Both the position numbers and the translations under genes were made by a program. From an uncultured Burkholderiales bacterium (lineage in GTDB: Bacteria > Pseudomonadota > Gammaproteobacteria > Burkholderiales > Burkholderiaceae_C), in assembly GCA_903952885.1 (NCBI GenBank), contig CAJBHE010000066.1, positions 1 to 5,649 of the forward strand: a DNA stretch of 5,649 nucleotides, read 5' to 3'. The notes below the pieces were generated by a model, which was not told the origin of the DNA, did not search any database, and saw only the letters and a list, made by a program, of their open reading frames with translations. Below are positions 1 to 5,649 of this stretch, one piece after another (position 1 is the stretch's first letter; every line of letters begins with the position of its first letter).

Positions 1-2408
1 CCCATCTTTTGCGCGTCTTCAAACAACACCTTGAGCTTGTCGGTGTTGTCCATCTCCACAGTCATGTTGGCGCAGAAGAACTCGGCCGTGTAATGGACCT
101 TCAACCAGCCGGTGTGATAGGCCAGCAGAGAATAAGCAGCCGCGTGCGACTTGTTAAAGCCGTAACCCGCGAACTTCTCCATCAAGTCAAAGATTTCGTC
201 CGCTTTGTCTTGGCTGATGTTGTTCTTGGCAGCTCCCGCGCGGAAGATCTCGCGGTGCTCCGCCATTTCTTCGGGCTTCTTTTTACCCATGGCACGACGC
301 AACATGTCAGCACCGCCCAGCGAGTAGCCACCCAAAATCTGCGCGGTCTGCATCACCTGCTCTTGGTACACCATGATGCCGTAGGTCTCGGACAACATTT
401 GCGCCACCATGGGGTGCGGGTATTCAATGGTTTCGCGGCCATGTTTGCGAGCTACGAAGCTTGGAATCAAGTCCATCGGGCCTGGACGGTACAACGCGTT
501 CAGCGCGATCAGGTCTTCCAAACGCGTCGGGCGCGCATCGCGCAACATGCCCTGCATGCCGCGACTTTCAAACTGGAACACGGCCTCGGTCTTGCCGTCT
601 TGGAACAGTTCGTACGTGCGTTTGTCGTCGAGCGGGATGTTTTCAAACGCGAAGTTCTCTTGGCCCTTGTGGCGCGCCATGATGAACTCGCGCGCAATTT
701 CCAAAATGGTCAGCGTAGCCAAGCCCAAAAAGTCGAACTTCACCAAGCCAGCGGCTTCCACGTCGTCTTTGTCAAACTGGCTCACCGCCGATTCGCTGCC
801 CGGCTGTTGGTACAGCGGGCAGAAGTCTGTGAGCTTGCCCGGGGCAATCAATACACCACCGGCGTGCATGCCCACATTACGCGTCATGCCTTCGAGCTTT
901 TGCGCCAACTCTAAAAGCGTCTTCACTTCATCTTCTTTGGCCAACCGCTCCGCCAAGATGGGTTCGACCTCAATCGCACCGGCAATGGTGATGTGCTGGC
1001 CAGGCTTGTTTGGAATCAAGCCGCTGATGCCTTTGCAGAAGGTGTAGCTCATGTCGAGCACACGGCCCACGTCACCAATCGCGGCACGCGCTGCCATGGT
1101 GCCGAAGGTGGCAATTTGCGACACGGCTTCGCGGCCGTATTTGTCTTTCACGTAGTCAATCACGCGGTCGCGGTTGGTTTGGCAAAAGTCAATGTCAAAG
1201 TCGGGCATGGATACCCGCTCTGGGTTCAAGAAACGCTCGAACAGCAAGTTGTATTGCAGCGGGTCAAGGTCAGTGATCTTCAAGGCATACGCCACCAACG
1301 AACCAGCACCCGAACCACGACCTGGACCCACAGGGCAGCCGTTGGCTTTGGCCCACTGGATGAAGTCACCCACGATCAAGAAGTAGCCGGGAAAACCCAT
1401 CTTCAAAATCGTGTTCAGCTCAAACTCCAAACGCTCCACATACCGCGAGCGCTCCTCATCTCGTTTGGCTTCCACGGGGTACAAGTGACGCAAGCGCTCT
1501 TCCAAGCCTTCGTGCGACACATGGCGGAAGTAATCTTCGACCGACATCACCACACCATTCACAGGTGGGATAGGGAAGTTGGGTAGCTGCGGCTTGCCGA
1601 GCACCAAGGTCAAGTTACAGCGCTTGGCAATTTCAATGGTATTGGCAATGGCGCTGGGCACATCGGCAAACAGCTCACACATTTGCGCGGACGATTTGAA
1701 ATACTGCTCGCGTGTGAACTTGCGCACACGGCGTTGGTTGCCCAAGATCTCGCCTTCGGCAATACACACACGCGCTTCGTGCGCTTCGTAGTCGTCGGGC
1801 TGGGTGAACTGCACAGGGTGTGTGGCCACCACGGGCAAGCTCAGGCGTGCAGCGAGTTGCACGGCGGCAGATACATGGGCTTCGTCATCCGCACGACCCG
1901 CACGTTGAAGCTCGATGTAAAAGCGATGCGGAAAAATGCCCGCCAACTGCAAAGCCACTTCACCTGCACGCGTGGTGTCGCCCTGCACCAAGGCTTGGCC
2001 CACCGCGCCGGCTTGCGCGCCCGACAAAGCAATGAGGCCTTGCGACAACTCTTGCAACCATGCCAGCTTGGTCACGGCCACGGCCTTGTGCACGTTTTGT
2101 GTCCAGCCACGGCTGATGAGCTCGCACAGGTTTAAGTAGCCCTGATGGTTTTGCACCAACAACACCATGCGCGAAGTAAGTGCTGCGTCTTGGGTCAGGC
2201 TTTCTAAATAAATTTCAGCGCCAATGATGGGCTTGACGCCCTTGCCACGGGTTTCTTTGTAAAACTTGATGGCGCCATACAGGTTGTTGATGTCGGTGAT
2301 GGCCAGCGCAGGCTGCTGGTCGACTGCGGCTGCTTTCACCACCTCGTCGATGCGGTTGGTCCCGTCAACGACAGAAAATTCAGAGTGAAGGCGCAGGTGA
2401 ACAAACAT
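1..2408 (-). CDS. dnaE: DNA polymerase III subunit alpha (DnaE), N-terminal 802 codons, 3' end outside window
   Basis: This is the catalytic subunit of the replicative DNA polymerase (family C), which extends DNA 5'->3' within the holoenzyme. The reading frame is open from the ATG at 2408 to the left edge, so the gene is cut by the window; about 800 of the usual ~1150-1170 residues are present. The N-terminus has a PHP domain (HLRLHSEFSVVDG, residues 4-16). The palm has the GPGRGSGAGS motif (361-370) and the catalytic aspartates D405 and D407 in PDFDIDF (402-408) plus D559 in KFDFLGL. These sit at a constant +4 offset from E. coli D401, D403 and D555. A conserved YGFNKSHAAAYSLL stretch lies near residue 750. 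The helix-hairpin-helix, clamp-binding, OB and tau-binding parts are off the edge. PHP motif I has Arg6 where active PHP domains have His, as in E. coli, which fits proofreading by a separate DnaQ subunit. Start 2408 matches family N-termini (MFVHLR); an in-frame ATG lies 13 codons upstream at 2447. No clear Shine-Dalgarno is visible for either. Confidence 0.97.
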   Translation of the reverse strand, partial: MFVHLRLHSEFSVVDGTNRIDEVVKAAAVDQQPALAITDINNLYGAIKFYKETRGKGVKPIIGAEIYLESLTQDAALTSRMVLLVQNHQGYLNLCELISRGWTQNVHKAVAVTKLAWLQELSQGLIALSGAQAGAVGQALVQGDTTRAGEVALQLAGIFPHRFYIELQRAGRADDEAHVSAAVQLAARLSLPVVATHPVQFTQPDDYEAHEARVCIAEGEILGNQRRVRKFTREQYFKSSAQMCELFADVPSAIANTIEIAKRCNLTLVLGKPQLPNFPIPPVNGVVMSVEDYFRHVSHEGLEERLRHLYPVEAKRDEERSRYVERLEFELNTILKMGFPGYFLIVGDFIQWAKANGCPVGPGRGSGAGSLVAYALKITDLDPLQYNLLFERFLNPERVSMPDFDIDFCQTNRDRVIDYVKDKYGREAVSQIATFGTMAARAAIGDVGRVLDMSYTFCKGISGLIPNKPGQHITIAGAIEVEPILAERLAKEDEVKTLLELAQKLEGMTRNVGMHAGGVLIAPGKLTDFCPLYQQPGSESAVSQFDKDDVEAAGLVKFDFLGLATLTILEIAREFIMARHKGQENFAFENIPLDDKRTYELFQDGKTEAVFQFESRGMQGMLRDARPTRLEDLIALNALYRPGPMDLIPSFVARKHGRETIEYPHPMVAQMLSETYGIMVYQEQVMQTAQILGGYSLGGADMLRRAMGKKKPEEMAEHREIFRAGAAKNNISQDKADEIFDLMEKFAGYGFNKSHAAAYSLLAYHTGWLKVHYTAEFFCANMTVEMDNTDKLKVLFEDAQKM

Positions 2409-2450
2409 GAGTTGGGATTGTAGGGATTCGCCGATACATAGAATCATGGC
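2409..2450. promoter_or_regulatory. Divergent dnaE/trhO intergenic gap, likely overlapping promoters
   Basis: Only 42 bp separate the dnaE ATG from the trhO GTG, so each promoter must lie here or inside the neighbouring coding sequence. For trhO, TAGAAT (2439-2444) matches the -10 consensus at 5 of 6 positions, but its -35 is poor. An alternative pair is TTGGGA (2412-2417) with TACATA (2435-2440), 17 bp apart. Either would start transcription almost on the trhO start codon. For dnaE, the AT-rich stretch at about 2455-2488, inside the first codons of trhO, is the most promoter-like sequence, but no single hexamer pair is convincing. These are eye-matched motifs only. Confidence 0.3.
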
Positions 2451-3242
2451 GTGAACCAAATTCTGAATATTTCTTGCTATAAATTTGTCGCCCTGCCCGA
2501 TGCCCAAGACCTGCGCCAGCCTTGCCTAGACAACGCCTCAGCACGCCAGCTCAAGGGCACTATTCTGATAGCAGAAGAAGGCATTAATTTCTTCTTGGCC
2601 GGCAGCGCCGAAGATGTGCGCGGCTTTGTGGATTGGCTACGCAGCGATGCCCGCTTGGCCGACCTCGCCCCCAAAGAAAGCTGGTCTGACACACAGCCGT
2701 TTCGCAAGATGCTGGTGAAGGTGAAAAACGAAATCATCCGCATGAACCACCCCAGCATTCGCCCCGCTGAAGGCCGCGCGCCAGCTGTCACACCCGAGAC
2801 CGCGAAGCGTTGGTTAGACCAAGGCCACGACGATGAAGGTCGCCCCGTGGTCACGCTCGATACGCGCAACCAGTTTGAAGTGGATGCGGGCACGTTCAAG
2901 AACACCATCAACTGGGGTATCACCAAGTTCACCGAATTCCCAGATGCAGTGCAAGCGCACTTAGATGAGTTGCAAGACAAAACCGTCATCAGCTTTTGCA
3001 CCGGTGGCATTCGCTGCGAGAAAGCAGCAATTTACATGCGCAATGCAGGCCTGCCCCATGTGTACCAGCTCGAAGGAGGCATCCTCAAATACTTTGAAGA
3101 AGTGGGCAACGACCACTACGACGGCGGCTGCTTTGTGTTTGACGAGCGCCGTGCTTTGGGCGCTGACCTCAGCACCACTGGCCTGACACCCGATGGCACA
3201 GTCCCGGTTACTCTTCCAACAACGCCAACACCTCAGATTTAA
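2451..3242 (+). CDS. trhO: Rhodanese-family tRNA uridine(34) hydroxylase (TrhO/YceA, UPF0176)
   Basis: TrhO proteins carry out oxygen-dependent hydroxylation of wobble uridine 34 to 5-hydroxyuridine in certain tRNAs, the first step toward cmo5U/mo5U. The 263-residue product has the family's N-terminal domain (about 5-95, with NISCYKFVAL and LKGTILIAEEGIN) and a rhodanese domain (about 128-222). The active-site loop is CTGGIRCEKA, giving putative catalytic C183 with second cysteine C189, followed by YQLEGGILKYFEEVG and CFVFDERRALG. The start is GTG; homologues also have only a few residues before the NISCYKF block, which supports it. There is no Shine-Dalgarno, and an ATG-GCG-TGA triplet set overlaps the start. 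The C-terminus after residue 240 is a Thr/Pro-rich tail, whereas many relatives as I remember them carry a cysteine-rich tail. The last 35 bp overlap the convergent DUF599 gene. Function is assigned by family; a generic sulfurtransferase label is the alternative. Confidence 0.92.
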   Translation: MNQILNISCYKFVALPDAQDLRQPCLDNASARQLKGTILIAEEGINFFLAGSAEDVRGFVDWLRSDARLADLAPKESWSDTQPFRKMLVKVKNEIIRMNHPSIRPAEGRAPAVTPETAKRWLDQGHDDEGRPVVTLDTRNQFEVDAGTFKNTINWGITKFTEFPDAVQAHLDELQDKTVISFCTGGIRCEKAAIYMRNAGLPHVYQLEGGILKYFEEVGNDHYDGGCFVFDERRALGADLSTTGLTPDGTVPVTLPTTPTPQI

Positions 3243-3906
3243 ATTCACGGGTGTACAAAACTCCGGCTACCAACAACGTGGCGAAGACAAACATGGCGGG
3301 CGAGAAAAACCAACCCAGTGCGGCAAACGAAAAATAGTACGCGCGCAAACCACCGTTGAAGGTTTCAGCGGCCAAGCCTGTCATGGCTGCAGCACGATCG
3401 GCATACTGTTGACGGTTAGGAGCGCCTTCGTGCTCAAAGGTCTCAGGTGGTGGCATCGCACCAATGAGCAGCGCCACAAAGGTGTACTGACGCATCGACC
3501 ATGAAAAGCGAAAGAACGAATACACAAAGATCACCACCAGCACCAAGATCTTGAACTCAAAAACCAAGATGGGAGTTTGTTCCGCAAACGGGATTTCACG
3601 CACCAGCTCGGCCGCTTTGTCAGTGGTTCCCAGCAAGGCAAACAAACCACCCAAAATCAAAATGCTGGTGGAGCAAAAAAAAGCTGGTGTGGCCGATAAG
3701 GTTTGCGTGATGATGCCGTCCAACATCCGTGGGTCACGCGCGGTGGTTTGCAGCATCCAGAGGTGACGGTAGCGGTTGGTCATAGCCAAGATGGAATGTT
3801 TGCCATCGCTCCAATGCTTGGCAAACACGGCATAGCCGATCCACACCACGACAAAAAAGCCGAGCGCAACCCAATCGGCCCAAGGCAGCAGTTGAATGAT
3901 CTTCAT
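3208..3906 (-). CDS. DUF599 family membrane protein
   Basis: This is a 232-residue integral membrane protein resembling the DUF599 family, whose biochemical function is unknown to me. Hydrophobic segments at about 9-29, 74-93, 113-135 and 190-218 suggest four or five membrane spans. Between the first two is a polar stretch, NRYRHLWM (44-51), followed by ARDPRMLDGIITQTL, which looks like the conserved family core. The ATG at 3906 (MKIIQLLPWADW) is chosen because it directly precedes the first span. An in-frame TTG at 3942 would add 12 residues but lies inside the loop of a terminator hairpin. The Shine-Dalgarno is weak. The gene follows the flavodoxin on the same strand but is separated from it by a terminator, so it is probably a separate unit. 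Its stop lies inside trhO on the other strand. A run of eight T (minus strand, 3682-3675) encodes part of A75-F76-F77-C78. Confidence 0.85.
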   Translation of the reverse strand: MKIIQLLPWADWVALGFFVVVWIGYAVFAKHWSDGKHSILAMTNRYRHLWMLQTTARDPRMLDGIITQTLSATPAFFCSTSILILGGLFALLGTTDKAAELVREIPFAEQTPILVFEFKILVLVVIFVYSFFRFSWSMRQYTFVALLIGAMPPPETFEHEGAPNRQQYADRAAAMTGLAAETFNGGLRAYYFSFAALGWFFSPAMFVFATLLVAGVLYTREFKSEVLALLEE

Positions 3907-3922
3907 GGCCTGAATGCTACCC

Positions 3923-3961
3923 AAAGAAAAAGGGCAGCCCAAAAGAACTGCCCTTTTATTT
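3923..3961 (-). terminator. Bidirectional rho-independent terminator after the flavodoxin gene
   Basis: A perfect 10-bp stem pairs 3928-3937 (AAAAGGGCAG) with 3948-3957 (CTGCCCTTTT) around a 10-nt loop. Read on the minus strand, the stem is followed by a T-rich tract (five T, then C, then TTT at 3931-3923), so it terminates the pirin-DoxX-flavodoxin cluster whose last stop codon is at 4000. Read on the plus strand the exit tract is TTTTATTT (3954-3961), so it can also stop rightward transcription. Confidence 0.82.
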
Positions 3962-3964
3962 CAC

Positions 3965-3990
3965 ACGCCGCGTGTGGCGGCGTATTTTTT
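3965..3990 (+). terminator. Second rho-independent terminator, plus-strand only
   Basis: A perfect GC-rich 7-bp stem, ACGCCGC (3965-3971) with GCGGCGT (3977-3983), closes a GTGTG loop and is followed by ATTTTTT (3984-3990). The T-tract exists only in the plus direction; the minus-strand exit sequence is GTGAAAT. It therefore looks like a terminator for rightward transcription, although the only plus-strand gene to its left is trhO, ending about 720 bp earlier. It sits just before the 3' end of the flavodoxin gene and would shield that gene from antisense readthrough. Confidence 0.65.
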
Positions 3991-3999
3991 GCATCGAAA

Positions 4000-4542
4000 T
4001 TAACCGCGCAATTTCGCGGCCACAGCAGCTACACGCTCGCCGTAGGCTTTGGCCGTGTCCAAGTCGCCTTGTGGGATGTCAGCTGCTGGGCTAGTAGGGC
4101 CAACTTGGGCCATCACGCCAGAGTTAGAACCGATGCGGTTCATGGCATCCGCTTCACGGCCTGGCTTCATCGGCTGACCCACCCACACCATGCCGTGCTG
4201 CATCGACAAGGTGATGAAGTATTGGATGGTCGACAACTTGTCGCCACTCAGGCTCGCAGAAATCGTGAAACCGCCCGCGACTTTATCTTTCCAAGCATCG
4301 CTGTACCACTGCTTAGAACTGGCATCAGCAAACTTCTTGAACTGCCAAGAAGCCATGCCCATGTATGTGGGTGAACCGAAGATGATGGCGTCTGCTGCGT
4401 TGACTGTTTCCCATTCAGCATCGGTGATGTTGCCGTCTGCGTCGATGGCGATGAGGGTGGCTTTCGCGCCTTCGGCCACGAATTGAGCCACGCGTTGGGT
4501 GTGGCCGTAGCCTGAGTGATAAACAACGACAGTTTTAGTCAT
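4000..4542 (-). CDS. WrbA-like flavodoxin family protein (probable FMN-dependent NAD(P)H:quinone oxidoreductase)
   Basis: This is a 180-residue single-domain cytoplasmic flavodoxin-fold protein. The first strand KTVVVYHS leads into the FMN phosphate-binding loop SGYGHTQRVA (10-19). A second flavin-contacting segment is FGSPTYMGMASWQFKKF (55-71), and a third is the GGFTISASLSGDK stretch (90-102). The C-terminus, PQGDLDTAKAYGERVAAVAAKL (157-178), resembles the WrbA C-terminal helix. WrbA proteins are about 198 residues and reduce quinones by two electrons using NAD(P)H; this protein is shorter, so I call it WrbA-like rather than wrbA. The ATG at 4542 has a good Shine-Dalgarno (AAGGAAG, 4555-4549). 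It is the last gene of the pirin-DoxX cluster and is followed by a terminator. A GC-rich inverted repeat (4004-4008 with 4015-4019) covers its final codons. Substrate and electron donor cannot be read from the sequence. Confidence 0.88.
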   Translation of the reverse strand: MTKTVVVYHSGYGHTQRVAQFVAEGAKATLIAIDADGNITDAEWETVNAADAIIFGSPTYMGMASWQFKKFADASSKQWYSDAWKDKVAGGFTISASLSGDKLSTIQYFITLSMQHGMVWVGQPMKPGREADAMNRIGSNSGVMAQVGPTSPAADIPQGDLDTAKAYGERVAAVAAKLRG

Positions 4543-4548
4543 GGTGTG

Positions 4549-4555
4549 CTTCCTT
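4549..4555 (-). promoter_or_regulatory. Ribosome binding site of the flavodoxin gene
   Basis: AAGGAAG lies 6 nt before the ATG at 4542 and fixes that start. No separate promoter is evident in the 53-bp gap to the DoxX stop, which supports co-transcription. Confidence 0.7.
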
Positions 4556-4595
4556 GATGCGGTTGAAAGATGGGTTGAGAAAAAACAGGTGTGAA

Positions 4596-4997
4596 TTATT
4601 GAGCTTCTTTTTTAGCGTCGAGGCTCCAAGCGCCAGCGCCTGAAGACACCAACAACAACAAGCCACCGATCACGCCAATGTTCTTGAAGAACAAGAGCTG
4701 TTGCACAAACGCTTGTTCAGGCGCGGTGGCCCAAAATGCGTGAAAGAAAACCGACGCCACGATTGTGAACACTGCCAGCACAGCCGCAGCAATGCGGGTT
4801 TGAAAACCCACGATCAAAGCCACTGAGCCCAAAATTTCTACAGCAATGGCGGCAGCGGCTGCCACGGTGGGTAAAGGCAAACCGACCGAAGTGATGTAAC
4901 CCACAGTGCCTTCAAAGCCAGATAGCTTTGACAAACCCGCTGGCAGAAAAAGTGCAGCCAGCAAGATGCGGCCAATGAGGTTGAGTGCGTTGTTCAT
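4596..4997 (-). CDS. DoxX family membrane protein
   Basis: This is a 133-residue small membrane protein with four predicted spans at about 5-22, 43-64, 69-86 and 104-119, the DoxX family architecture and normal length. Family hallmarks are the N-terminal GRILLAALFLPAGLSKLSGFEG (9-30), the VEILGSVALIVGF segment in span 2 (53-65) and FFKNIGVIGGLLLL in span 4 (103-116). DoxX was first described as a subunit of the archaeal thiosulfate:quinone oxidoreductase. Most bacterial members have no assigned reaction but are linked to membrane quinone/thiol redox chemistry. The ATG at 4997 has a strong Shine-Dalgarno (AAAGGAA, 5011-5005). It starts 35 bp after the pirin stop and ends 53 bp before the flavodoxin start, so the three are probably one operon. 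A specific role in quinone or oxidative stress is inferred from these neighbours. Confidence 0.9.
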   Translation of the reverse strand: MNNALNLIGRILLAALFLPAGLSKLSGFEGTVGYITSVGLPLPTVAAAAAIAVEILGSVALIVGFQTRIAAAVLAVFTIVASVFFHAFWATAPEQAFVQQLLFFKNIGVIGGLLLLVSSGAGAWSLDAKKEAQ

Positions 4998-5004
4998 GTG
5001 AAGT

Positions 5005-5011
5005 TTCCTTT
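5005..5011 (-). promoter_or_regulatory. Ribosome binding site of the DoxX gene
   Basis: AAAGGAA lies 7 nt before the ATG at 4997 and supports that start. The 35-bp pirin-DoxX gap contains little else, so there is no room for a terminator. Confidence 0.7.
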
Positions 5012-5032
5012 AAGAATGAATGAAGTAAAAAA

Positions 5033-5649
5033 TTAAGCAGCCAAGTCAAAAACCAGCACTTCGGCATCTTCGCCGTGGGCGAGGTGAATGGTCGGTTCTT
5101 TGTCCAACAAAGCAGCGTCGCCTGTGGCCAAAACCACACCGTTGACTTGCAAACTGCCGCGAATCAAATGCACATAGGCTTTACGGCCTGATGCAATTTG
5201 CAAAGCAGCGGCCTCGTCGCCGTCAAACAGGCCTGCATACAACGCGGCGTCTGCATGAATCTTCACCACACCGCCTTCAGGCGCAGCAATGCGGCTGAGT
5301 GCGCCACGCTTAGACGCTGGTGGCACTTGTTTTTGTTCATAGCTGGCAGGAATACCCCGCACATTGGGCTCGATCCAAATTTGAAAAAAGTGCGTGGTCT
5401 CGTCCTTGGCATGGTTGAACTCGCTGTGCATCACGCCGTTGCCCGCGCTCATGCGCTGCACGTCGCCCGGGGGAATGGCGCGGCCATTGCCCATATTGTC
5501 TTTGTGCGCCAACTCGCCCGACAGCACATAGCTGATGATTTCCATGTCACGGTGGCCGTGCGTGCCAAAGCCGGTGCCTGGTGCAATGCGGTCCTCGTTG
5601 ATCACCCGCAGATTGCCCCAGCCCATGTGCTGGGCGTCGTAATAGCCCG
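5033..5649 (-). CDS. Pirin family protein (YhhW-like), 5' end outside window
   Basis: This is a bicupin pirin-type protein. E. coli YhhW and human pirin bind a metal ion and show quercetin 2,3-dioxygenase activity in vitro; the natural bacterial substrate is generally unclear. The frame stays open through the right edge, and the residues before the internal ATG at 5626 (GYYDAQH) match the YhhW segment ANYYDPNF. The true start is therefore upstream, with about 30 N-terminal residues missing and 204 complete codons visible. Numbering from the Met at 5626, the putative metal ligands are H23 and H25 in GTHGHRDMEI and H67 and E69 in SAGNGVMHSEFNH, all intact. The second cupin half continues to the C-terminal EDAEVLVFDLAA. 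It is the most upstream visible gene of the pirin-DoxX-flavodoxin cluster; the promoter and any regulator lie outside. Confidence 0.93.
   Translation of the reverse strand, partial: GYYDAQHMGWGNLRVINEDRIAPGTGFGTHGHRDMEIISYVLSGELAHKDNMGNGRAIPPGDVQRMSAGNGVMHSEFNHAKDETTHFFQIWIEPNVRGIPASYEQKQVPPASKRGALSRIAAPEGGVVKIHADAALYAGLFDGDEAAALQIASGRKAYVHLIRGSLQVNGVVLATGDAALLDKEPTIHLAHGEDAEVLVFDLAA

Noticed and set aside
9..914. Long plus-strand open frame (301 codons) opposite dnaE
   Set aside because: It is antisense to an intact dnaE frame carrying catalytic motifs. Its product is rich in His, Val, Arg and Gln and shows no recognisable domain, typical of a shadow frame.
993..1586. Plus-strand open frame of 197 codons opposite the DnaE palm domain
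   Set aside because: It lies opposite the PDFDIDF and GPGRGSGAGS coding regions and has no domain or ribosome binding site of its own.
2477..3010. Minus-strand open frame of 177 codons inside trhO
   Set aside because: It is antisense to the conserved rhodanese frame and its product has no recognisable features.
3193..3504. Frameshifted continuation of trhO downstream
   Set aside because: The forward frame here shows none of the cysteine-rich C-terminal pattern expected of TrhO; it is only the reverse of the DUF599 gene.
3907..3942. Extended DUF599 start at the TTG codon at 3942
   Set aside because: The extra 12 residues would be encoded by the terminator loop and arm; the ATG at 3906 sits naturally before the first membrane span.
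3703..4374. Plus-strand open frame of 223 codons spanning the 3' half of the flavodoxin and the 5' end of DUF599
   Set aside because: It runs through both terminator hairpins and antisense to two good genes; low-quality composition and no recognisable domain.

Overview
The window looks like ordinary chromosome from a betaproteobacterium. The DnaE N-terminus, the TrhO-type rhodanese and the pirin/DoxX/flavodoxin cluster all resemble Burkholderiales proteins, most likely Comamonadaceae (Limnohabitans/Rhodoferax-like). This placement rests on remembered sequence similarity, not a search. Coding density is very high, and I see no tRNA, rRNA, CRISPR array, insertion sequence or phage gene.

Layout. 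Positions 1-2408 (minus strand) hold the first 802 codons of dnaE, the replicative DNA polymerase III alpha subunit; its C-terminal third lies beyond the left edge. A 42-bp divergent gap separates it from trhO (plus strand, 2451-3242), a rhodanese-family tRNA uridine hydroxylase. The 3' end of trhO runs 35 bp into the 3' end of a convergent gene for a DUF599 membrane protein (minus, 3906-3208). The 93-bp gap 3907-3999 holds two hairpins. One (3923-3961) has T-tracts on both strands; the other (3965-3990) has a T-tract only on the plus strand. To the right is a compact minus-strand cluster reading leftward: pirin (5' end beyond the right edge), DoxX (35 bp later) and a WrbA-like flavodoxin (53 bp later), ending at the bidirectional terminator.

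How the genes fit together. dnaE and trhO are housekeeping genes for replication and wobble-uridine modification. Pirin (cupin metal protein, possible quercetinase), DoxX (small membrane protein linked to quinone redox) and the flavodoxin (likely FMN quinone reductase) plausibly form one transcription unit for quinone/electrophile or redox stress; that role is inferred from family and context.

The most interesting signals are regulatory. Plus-strand terminators lie about 700 bp beyond trhO with only an antisense gene in between, which suggests a long trhO 3' UTR antisense to the DUF599 gene. trhO also has an unusual start: no Shine-Dalgarno, a GTG codon, and an overlapping ATG-GCG-TGA mini-ORF. 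I found no clearly new multi-gene system.
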